Shown one piece after another: positions 29,050 through 38,206 of a DNA stretch of 38,206 bases. The position numbers were made by a program, and so were the translations under genes. The notes below the pieces were generated by a model that worked only from the letters and a program-made list of their open reading frames with translations, was not told where the DNA came from and did no database searches. Source of the stretch: Candidatus Ignatzschineria merdigallinarum (GTDB lineage Bacteria > Pseudomonadota > Gammaproteobacteria > Cardiobacteriales > Wohlfahrtiimonadaceae); contig DXHP01000126.1 in NCBI GenBank assembly GCA_019113305.1, forward strand, positions 1 to 38,206, in the 5' to 3' direction. Each line of letters opens with the position of its first letter. Position 1 is the stretch's first letter.

Positions 29050-30138
29050 ATGCAAAATATTCTTTTTATCGATCGTGATGGTACTTTGATTGATGAACCT
29101 AAAACAGATTTTCAGATTGACTCTTTAGAGAAACTCATCTTTGAGCCGAAAGTGATTCCGGCATTGTTGGCTTTACAAGAAGCGGGTTACCGTTTTGTGA
29201 TTGTGTCGAATCAAGATGGATTAGGCACGCCGAGCAATCCCCAAGATCAATTCGATATTCCTCATAATCGAATGATGGAAACGTTTGCATCGCAAGGTGT
29301 GATATTTGATGATGTCTTGCTCTGTCCACATTTTACAGAAGACAACTGTGAATGCCGCAAGCCGAAAGTTGGCATGGTTCAGACTTATCTTGATGAAAAA
29401 CGCTTCAATCCTGAAAATAGTTATGTGATCGGCGATCGTGAAACGGATCTTGGATTGGCTAAAAATATGGGTATCGAAGGGATTCTTTATGATCCACAAG
29501 GTATGAATTGGGATCTGATTGTTGAGCGCCTTGTGAATAAAGGTGTTGTAAAAGAAGGTCGTGAGCCGCGTATCGCAACGGTTGAACGTAAAACGAAAGA
29601 AACGGATATTAAAATTGAACTTTTCTTGGATGAAACTGGCGCAAGTACTATTTCAACAGGATTACCTTTTTTTGATCATATGCTTGATCAGATCGCAACG
29701 CATGGCGGTTTTAGAATGAATGTTGCGGTGGATGGAGATCTTGAAATTGATGATCACCACACGGTGGAAGATACTGGTATTGCACTCGGCGAAGCACTTC
29801 GTTCGGCATTAGGCGATAAGCGCGGGATCGCACGATTTGGCTTTGTATTGCCGATGGATGAGTGCAGAGCATTCTGTACACTTGATCTTTCTGGTCGTCC
29901 TCATATCGACTTTGATGCGACATTTGATCGTGAAATGATCGGTACATTCAGCACTGAGATGGTGCCTCACTTCTTTAGATCACTCGCTTATGCGCTCGCT
30001 TCAACGCTTCATTTGAAAGCAGAAGGCGTTAATACGCACCATAAAATAGAATCACTCTTTAAAGTCTTTGGTCGCACGCTCCGTCAAGCGATTAAAGTTG
30101 AGAGTGATGTACTTCCGAGTTCTAAAGGGATGCTCTAA
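29050..30138 (+). CDS. hisB: Bifunctional histidinol-phosphatase / imidazoleglycerol-phosphate dehydratase
   Basis: 362 aa; N-term [12 protein letters not shown] (HAD), C-term [39 protein letters not shown]. Confidence 0.97.
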   Translation: MQNILFIDRDGTLIDEPKTDFQIDSLEKLIFEPKVIPALLALQEAGYRFVIVSNQDGLGTPSNPQDQFDIPHNRMMETFASQGVIFDDVLLCPHFTEDNCECRKPKVGMVQTYLDEKRFNPENSYVIGDRETDLGLAKNMGIEGILYDPQGMNWDLIVERLVNKGVVKEGREPRIATVERKTKETDIKIELFLDETGASTISTGLPFFDHMLDQIATHGGFRMNVAVDGDLEIDDHHTVEDTGIALGEALRSALGDKRGIARFGFVLPMDECRAFCTLDLSGRPHIDFDATFDREMIGTFSTEMVPHFFRSLAYALASTLHLKAEGVNTHHKIESLFKVFGRTLRQAIKVESDVLPSSKGML

Positions 30139-30191
30139 CAAGCGCTCCTTGGCGCAAATGCGCTGAGATTGACGAAGTTTAAGATGAAAGG

Positions 30192-30209
30192 AGCGGTCAA
30201 AAGACCGCT
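30192..30209 (+). other. Stem-loop in the hisB-hisA spacer
   Basis: AGCGGTC-AAAA-GACCGCT followed by TTCTC; located where hisH normally sits. Confidence 0.6.
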
Positions 30210-30252
30210 TTCTCACTTATAAGAAACCTACAAAATATTGATGAAATAATAA

Positions 30253-32408
<2,156 letters not shown>

Positions 32409-32456
32409 TGGCAAAGCCTTATCTCATCACTCTTTTTCGTGATGTGATAGAACGCA

Positions 32457-32494
32457 AGCCCAATGGAGTCCTACACGGAGCCATTGGGCTTTTT
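32457..32494 (+). terminator. Terminator at end of his operon
   Basis: AGCCCAATGG (32457-32466) / CCATTGGGCT (32481-32490) + TTTT. Confidence 0.85.
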
Positions 32495-32651
32495 ATGGCG
32501 CATTTTTTGTAGAGATTTTTATGATGCAGTTAATCATGAATGCCGGCATTGTATTGTAGGGCGAGAGCGATACTTTTTATAATTCTTGAAATAATGTCAG
32601 TTACCGCCGTAAATTGATATTGTGAAGAGATCATCAACCAAGGAGAACGCC

Positions 32652-33806
32652 ATGCACATCTTAATTGCGCCAGATTCATTTAAAGATAGCCTTACGGCAG
32701 AAGCAGTTGCCAATGCTATTGAAGCGGGGTTTCTTGAGGCGGGTTTTTTTGAGAGATTTCCCAAAGGGATTATTACAAAGCTGCCTGTCGCAGATGGTGG
32801 CGAGGGAACAATGCCGGCAATGATTGCCGCGATGCAAGGGGAGATCTTGCCTGTTGTGGTGCATGATCCTTTAATGCGTAAAATCACAGCGAATTATGGC
32901 TGGGTGAAATCCAAGCGACTCGCGATTATTGAGATGGCAGAAAGTAGTGGTTTAATGCGTCTTTCTACGGCTGAACGAAATCCACTGGTAACCTCGAGTT
33001 TTGGGACGGGGGAGCTTATTCTTGATGCGTTAAATCAAGGTGCCACATCGATTATTCTAGCCATCGGGGGAAGCGCGACAAATGACGGAGGCGCCGGAAT
33101 GCTTCGTGCTTTAGGCGCGCAACTTTTAGATGCAAAAGGGGAACCATTGCCGGAATGAGGCGTCGCTTTAAGGCATCTCGCTAAGATAGATCTCTCCCAA
33201 TGGGATGCAAGGCTTGCCCATGTACAGTTTGATATCGCCTGTGATGTTGATAATCCCTTAACCGGAAATGCCGGTGCTTCGGCAATTTTTGGGCCGCAAA
33301 AAGGCGCTTCAAACGAGGATGTCCAGCAATTAGATCAGGCACTATCCCATTACGCAGATATTACCGCAAGCACGTTAGGAATTGATGTGCGAGATAATGC
33401 CGGAAGCGGCGCCGCGGGTGGGATGGGGTTTGCCGGCAATGCCTTTTTACAAGGCCGATTAAAGTCCGGCATTGAAATTGTCTTAGATGCCGTCGGCTTT
33501 GCTCAAAAGGTCCAGCAGGCAGATTTAGTGATTACCGGAGAGGGGAAGATCGATGCTCAAAGCATCTACGGGAAAACGCCTGTGGGCGTAGCGCAACTGG
33601 CGAAAAAATATGATAAACCTGTCATCGCGATTGCCGGCAATATCGGGGAAGGCGCTTCATTGGTGCATGAGAAAGGGATTGATGCGCTCTTCTCAATTAC
33701 GCAAAGACCCGAAGCGCTGGAAGTTTCGCTCTTATCGGCGCGAGAAAATATTATTGCGACCAGTCGTAATATCGCGCGTTTATGGTGTTTACAGACAGGC
33801 GTTTAA
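32652..33806 (+). pseudogene. Glycerate kinase (GarK/GlxK family) interrupted by one in-frame TGA at 33156-33158
   Basis: ORF 32622..33158 (MHILIAPDSFKDSLTAEAVANAIEAGF...ALGAQLLDAKGEPLPE*) continues in the same frame as GVALRHLAKIDLSQWDARLAHVQFDIACDVDNPLTGNAGASAIFGPQKGAS... into ORF 33387..33806. Confidence 0.88.
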
Positions 33807-34042
33807 AGTCCTGTTTTTAAGGGATTTCATCTGCTTGCAAACGAGAGGCTAAATCCTTACTATAGAACGCTATAAATTTATCGATTTTCTCATCAATATC
33901 GATTTTGTAAATATTCAATATTTTACGCGGATTTTAAGGATGAGATTATTGAATAATCAAATTTTAAATCATGCCAATAGCAGTTAAGATTAGCACCATG
34001 CCTTGTAATGATTGGCGAATGAGAAGGGTAAAATAGAGGATT

Positions 34043-34480
34043 ATGAAGCAAGTATTTGGGTATACGTTATTAGTCGGATTGATTATTCTCTTTTTTTGGC
34101 TCTCATATTTTGTCTCGACGAATCATGGTGATACCGTTGGCACCATTATTCCCTTTGGTTTTGGGCTCTTTTTCTTGGCGTTATTAGTCTATGCCGTGAC
34201 CTATGAACTGCGGATTGTGCGTAAAAAGCGGATTGTGGCGGAAGATTATGTCGAGATTATGACGACCTTCGATTATGTTGAGTCGCTTGGCGATAATCTC
34301 CATTATGTTCATACCAAGTGGCAAGATCCAGATGGTGGGGCGATGTTTTACTTTAAGAGCGATTATGTCGAAGTGAATCCGAAACGATTTTTAGAGGGAA
34401 AACAGATTCCGGTAAAAATTAGTCGCAATAACTATCAGCTCTATGTGGTGGATCTCTCAATGTTACCGCGTTATGCATAG
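34043..34480 (+). CDS. Small membrane protein, paralog 1 of 4 (DUF3592-like?)
   Basis: 145 aa; two N-terminal TM segments then HYVHTKWQDPDGGAMFYFKSD...NPKRFLEGKQIPVKIS..NNYQLYVVDLSMLP. Confidence 0.75.
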   Translation: MKQVFGYTLLVGLIILFFWLSYFVSTNHGDTVGTIIPFGFGLFFLALLVYAVTYELRIVRKKRIVAEDYVEIMTTFDYVESLGDNLHYVHTKWQDPDGGAMFYFKSDYVEVNPKRFLEGKQIPVKISRNNYQLYVVDLSMLPRYA

Positions 34481-34516
34481 TGATTTTTTCAAGGTGAAGA
34501 AGAGGGAGAATAATCG

Positions 34517-34966
34517 ATGAATGCACAAAATGGGATTATGGCTTTTATGTCGATCTTTGCCGTCATTGGGACAGGGCTTATCATCGGCTTTTTTTATAGC
34601 GGAGAACCCGTAATGTTAGCGGTTGGGACGTTGTTTTCTATCGGTGGTTGGACGCCTGTGATTTTTATCATTCGCAAAAAACAGATTCAAGCGAGCGTTA
34701 AAGCCCATGGCCGATTATTGGAGACAACCTTTGTCGCAGTACTTCTGAGTGATTTGACGATGAATGATCGCGCGACTTATACGATTCAAACTGAATGGTT
34801 AGATGTTGCCAATAATACGCTCTATTACTTTAAGAGTAATCTGCTTTGGAAAGACCCGACAGCGCTTATTAACCCCGATAATAAGATCTTTGTGAAGGTG
34901 GACCCCAATAACTTCATGCATAATTATATGGATTTAAGCTTTTTGCCGGAAAGCTTCGGCGTTTAG
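34517..34966 (+). CDS. Small membrane protein, paralog 2 of 4
   Basis: 149 aa; two TM, YTIQTEWLDVANNTLYYFKSN...DPTALINPDNKIFVKVDPNNFMHNYMDLSFLPE. Confidence 0.75.
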   Translation: MNAQNGIMAFMSIFAVIGTGLIIGFFYSGEPVMLAVGTLFSIGGWTPVIFIIRKKQIQASVKAHGRLLETTFVAVLLSDLTMNDRATYTIQTEWLDVANNTLYYFKSNLLWKDPTALINPDNKIFVKVDPNNFMHNYMDLSFLPESFGV

Positions 34967-34979
34967 AAGAGGAATATTT

Positions 34980-35435
34980 ATGCCATTTGGTGCACGGTTT
35001 ACACTAGGGATGATCATCCTCCTGTTTGGAGGATTTGGACTCTTATTAACGATTTTCGCGCTGGTAGAAGGGATTCCTGTACTCTTAGTCCCAGGGCTGA
35101 TTATGAGTTTCATTGCCTTTACGCCGCTCTATCTTATATTAATCAAAAAGCATACGAAGCAAAAAATGCTGACAGGTGGGCAATTGGTGATGACGGACTT
35201 TGTCGATGTGACGCGGGCGATCTATGCGGTGAATGGCTGGCAACCTTATCTCATCCGATCCGAATGGTATGATCAGGTAAATCATATAATGTATCGCTTT
35301 AAGAGTGGCCCGATTAGCGATGATCCTAGCCGATATTTAACGCCAGATATGAAGATCCCTGTATATTTAAATCCCCAAAATCCGAAACAGCATTATATGG
35401 ATATGAGCTATATCGAAACAATCACGCGGTCGTGA
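34980..35435 (+). CDS. Small membrane protein, paralog 3 of 4
   Basis: 151 aa; two TM, LIRSEWYDQVNHIMYRFKSGPISDDPSRYLTPDMKIPVYLNPQNPKQHYMDMSYIE. Confidence 0.75.
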   Translation: MPFGARFTLGMIILLFGGFGLLLTIFALVEGIPVLLVPGLIMSFIAFTPLYLILIKKHTKQKMLTGGQLVMTDFVDVTRAIYAVNGWQPYLIRSEWYDQVNHIMYRFKSGPISDDPSRYLTPDMKIPVYLNPQNPKQHYMDMSYIETITRS

Positions 35436-35484
35436 ACCTTCTGCTTTTTTATCGGTAACGGAATGGGAATGAAAGGAGTCTAGA

Positions 35485-35964
35485 ATGACAATGGGTGAGC
35501 GCTTAGTCTCTCTTGTGATGATCCTTACCTTTGGTGGCTTTGGATTAATGATGGTGATCTTTGGGATTGCTGAAAGAAGCCTTTTTCTCGTAATATTGGG
35601 CCCCTTTGTGATGCTTATGAGTTTTATCCCGCTCTATCTCTTAACGCATCGCATGCGCTTAGTGAATCAGCTTGAAGCGCATGGTATTTGGTTGCAAACG
35701 CATTTTTTGCAGGTTTATAAAGTCACGCATACAGATCAAAAGCACCGCAAATACACGAATTATCAGATTGTTTCAGAATGGTTTGATGCTGAGAAGCAGA
35801 TGGTTTATCAGTTTAAGAGTGACACAATGACCAAAGATCCGAGTGCTTATTTAACCCCGGAAACGCTCATTCCTGTTTGGGTCGATCTTAATAAACCCAA
35901 GGACTATATTGTGGATTTGGAGAGCGTTGATTGCTTGCGAGATATATATCCGGCAAAGTCATAA
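35485..35964 (+). CDS. Small membrane protein, paralog 4 of 4
   Basis: 159 aa; two TM, QIVSEWFDAEKQMVYQFKSDTMTKDPSAYLTPETLIPVWVDLNKPKDYIVDLESV. Confidence 0.75.
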   Translation: MTMGERLVSLVMILTFGGFGLMMVIFGIAERSLFLVILGPFVMLMSFIPLYLLTHRMRLVNQLEAHGIWLQTHFLQVYKVTHTDQKHRKYTNYQIVSEWFDAEKQMVYQFKSDTMTKDPSAYLTPETLIPVWVDLNKPKDYIVDLESVDCLRDIYPAKS

Positions 35965-36041
35965 AACCGAGAATCTCAAAGTCTCAATCTTAACGCTTCA
36001 ATCTCAAATGATTAAACTCAAGATTATGGATCTTAAACTTT

Positions 36042-36095
36042 AAAACTCAGCTTAAGAGCAGGGAATACGGTATTCCTTTCTATAAGCTGAGTTTT
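36042..36095. terminator. Bidirectional terminator between paralog array and sulfurtransferase
   Basis: AAAACTCAGCTTA (36042-36054) / TAAGCTGAGTTTT (36083-36095) with an inner GGAATACGGTATTCC hairpin. Confidence 0.85.
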
Positions 36096-36197
36096 TCTAC
36101 GTCTATTTTTATTGTGCTTCTACGATGACTTTTATAGTCGATTGATATCGTTTGTTTCCATTCCGATTGCCGGCAATAAGGAAGGGCAAGGAAGTGA

Positions 36198-37187
36198 TTA
36201 CGCTTCTTCCCCAAGTGCGACGGGTCTTTCTGCATCTGCGCACCATTCACTCCATGAGCCATGATAGAGTTTTGTCGGACCAAATCCGGCGTAGTAGAGC
36301 GCAAAGAGATTATGGCATGCAGAAACACCAGACCCACATTGATGCACCACTTGGCTTGGCTCAATGCCGGCAAGGCGCGCTTCCCATTCTGCTTGTAATA
36401 CTGCACGATCTTTAAAGTGTCCATCTTCGCCGAGATTGAGCTCAAAGGGGCGGTTAATCGCAAAGGGGATATGCCCTGCAACAGGATCGAGTGGTTCCAT
36501 CTCGCCTCTAAATCTTGCAGCGCCTCTGGCATCGATAATATGTAATTCACGTTGCTCTTTTGCATCTAGATCACTCAAGATCTCATCGGTGGTGATGATG
36601 CTAAATTCGCTCTCTTGGCGCGTAATATTTCCCGGCATGTTAATGATACTCGGCGCACCTGTTTCAAGCGCAAAGCCGGCATTTTTCCAAGCGTCGATTC
36701 CACCATTGAGGACTTGCACAGAAGCATGCCCAAGATGGCGTAAAACCCACCAGATATGGCTCGCAAACATTCCACTCTTATCATCATAGATCACCACATG
36801 ATCCCCATGATTAATGCCGAGATTTTGAAATACGGTGATGAGTTTCTCCGGCGATTGAATCGGGTGGCGACCATTTTGACCGGTTTTAGGCGCGCAGATT
36901 GATTGCTCTAGCTCCACGCGCAGCGCTGTTGGGATTCGGCTGGTTTGATAAGCTTCTTGCCCATATTGAGGCTTCATCAGATCAAAACGCGCATCAATGA
37001 TCTTGAGGGACGCGAGTAGTTTATCTCTGCTTTGTAGGCGCGTTGCTAGCATCTGCGTATCTATCAAGGCATCGATAAAAGGATATTGTGTAGTATCTGT
37101 CATATAAACCTCAAAAATTGATGGGATCAATGAAAAATCAGGCGCTAAAAAAGCGCTCATTCTTGAGAATGTGGCGGGTGTTATCAC
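36198..37187 (-). CDS. sseA: Sulfurtransferase, rhodanese / 3-mercaptopyruvate sulfurtransferase type
   Basis: 329 aa; two rhodanese-like halves, VVIYDDKSGMFASHIWWVLRHLGHASVQVLNGGIDAWKNAG, active-site loop CGSGVSAC. True start probably at an internal Met (MTDTTQYPFIDALIDTQ). Confidence 0.9.
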   Translation of the reverse strand: MITPATFSRMSAFLAPDFSLIPSIFEVYMTDTTQYPFIDALIDTQMLATRLQSRDKLLASLKIIDARFDLMKPQYGQEAYQTSRIPTALRVELEQSICAPKTGQNGRHPIQSPEKLITVFQNLGINHGDHVVIYDDKSGMFASHIWWVLRHLGHASVQVLNGGIDAWKNAGFALETGAPSIINMPGNITRQESEFSIITTDEILSDLDAKEQRELHIIDARGAARFRGEMEPLDPVAGHIPFAINRPFELNLGEDGHFKDRAVLQAEWEARLAGIEPSQVVHQCGSGVSACHNLFALYYAGFGPTKLYHGSWSEWCADAERPVALGEEA

Positions 37188-37328
37188 TCTTTTACCATAG
37201 AATGCATCTCGCTATCCGCTTTATTGTGGAATATTTGCGCCATCGGTGCAAACTTGTAGTAGATTATGGAGTGGAGTGACAACAGCGTATTTTATTTCCC
37301 CATTATTGATTTATTGAAAGGATATTTC

Positions 37329-38206
37329 ATGGAACAGCCCTCGCCTCTTATATTAAGATCTGAATTAGAGGAATATGAGCCGGATTTACTGACTTACCGC
37401 CGTTATTTACACGCGCATCCTGAGCTTTCATTTCAGGAGTATAAGACAGCCCAATACATTATTGACGAGATGCAAAAGCTTCAGCACGTAGAGATTCTTC
37501 GCCCTGTGGGAACGAGTGTGCTAGTGAAGTTTATTACCGGAAAACCGGGCCCTAAGATCGGGCTTCGTGCGGACATGGATGCCTTAGCGGTGACAGAAGG
37601 TCGTGATGATCTAACCTTTAAGTCACAAAATGAGGGCGTCATGCATGCATGTGGTCATGATGGGCACTCTGCAATTCTCATGGCGGCATGCCGTTACTTT
37701 GACGCGCATTTTGACGAATTAACAGGTGAAGTATGGGCGATCTTCCAACATGGGGAAGAGAAGCACCCGGGCGGCGCACAAGAACTGGTGGCGACGGGGT
37801 TATTTGAAGAATTAGATTTTATCTATGGACAGCATATCTGGGCGACGTTGCCCCTTGGAACGGTCGATGTGAAAGATGGGCCGGCGAGCTCGAATTCAGA
37901 TTCTTATATCATTAAGATTCAAGGCAAAGGCGGACATGCTTCGCAGCCGGATGCAACGGTGGACCCTGTGATTATCGGCTCCTTCATTGTGCAGAAATTA
38001 CAGAGTGTTGTTTCTCGGCAAAAATCCCCTTTTGAAGCCGGCGTGATTAGTAACACCGTGTTTCAGGCGGGTTCAACGTCATCTTTAAATGTGATTCCAG
38101 ATAGCTGTACGCTCGGTGGCAGTGTTCGTACGACCAGCGAAGCAATGCGTGCGCACTTTAAAGATGCCATTATTAGAATGGCGTACACGACTTGCGAGGA
38201 GTTTGG
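37329..38206 (+). CDS. M20-family amidohydrolase / N-acyl amino-acid hydrolase (truncated by window end)
   Basis: From ATG 37329: MEQPSPLILRSELEEYEPDLLTYRRYLHAHPELSFQEYKTAQYI...IGLRADMDALAVTE...GVMHACGHDGHSAILMAA...; typical M20 motifs, open to end. Confidence 0.9.
   Translation, partial: MEQPSPLILRSELEEYEPDLLTYRRYLHAHPELSFQEYKTAQYIIDEMQKLQHVEILRPVGTSVLVKFITGKPGPKIGLRADMDALAVTEGRDDLTFKSQNEGVMHACGHDGHSAILMAACRYFDAHFDELTGEVWAIFQHGEEKHPGGAQELVATGLFEELDFIYGQHIWATLPLGTVDVKDGPASSNSDSYIIKIQGKGGHASQPDATVDPVIIGSFIVQKLQSVVSRQKSPFEAGVISNTVFQAGSTSSLNVIPDSCTLGGSVRTTSEAMRAHFKDAIIRMAYTTCEEF

Noticed and set aside
33156-33158. TGA in glycerate kinase as genetic-code reassignment (UGA=Gly, as in SR1/Gracilibacteria) or selenocysteine
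   Set aside because: All other genes look like standard-code gammaproteobacterial proteins with no internal TGAs, and the expected residue is Gly rather than Cys/Sec; no obvious SECIS-like element after the codon. Nonsense mutation is simpler.

Overview
Chromosomal window from a moderately AT-rich gammaproteobacterium (gene content and style suggest a Cardiobacteriales / Ignatzschineria-Wohlfahrtiimonas-like genome; this is inference). Most of it is core metabolism: partial EamA/DMT transporter, RtcB, MscS, a polar amino-acid ABC transporter, LplA, YceI, pirin, HtpG with a sigma-32-like promoter, an SDR, YbaN/DUF454, a YgiM-type SH3 protein, two MetQ/NlpA lipoproteins, a histidine operon (hisG-D-C-B-A-[F-IE]), an interrupted glycerate kinase, four tandem paralogous small membrane proteins, a SseA-type sulfurtransferase and the start of an M20 amidohydrolase. 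The main accessory block (about 13.6-22.3 kb) looks AT-richer and carries an NCS1-type permease with a small tail-anchored partner, a three-component heme-dependent oxidative N-demethylase / dimethylamine-monooxygenase-like system, an aldehyde dehydrogenase and a UspA protein. Main leads: (1) this N-demethylase + NCS1 permease + ALDH cassette, including a mini-ORF/hairpin leader; (2) a SAM-II/SAM-V-like riboswitch with a terminator and an apparent antiterminator pairing upstream of tandem metQ genes; (3) a HisF-HisI-HisE fusion with an internal ribosome-binding site, in an operon lacking hisH; (4) a highly iterated palindrome TGCCGGCA (core TGCCGG) across the window but nearly absent from the accessory block; (5) a single in-frame TGA at an expected Gly codon in glycerate kinase. 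All calls were made by eye; no database search was run.
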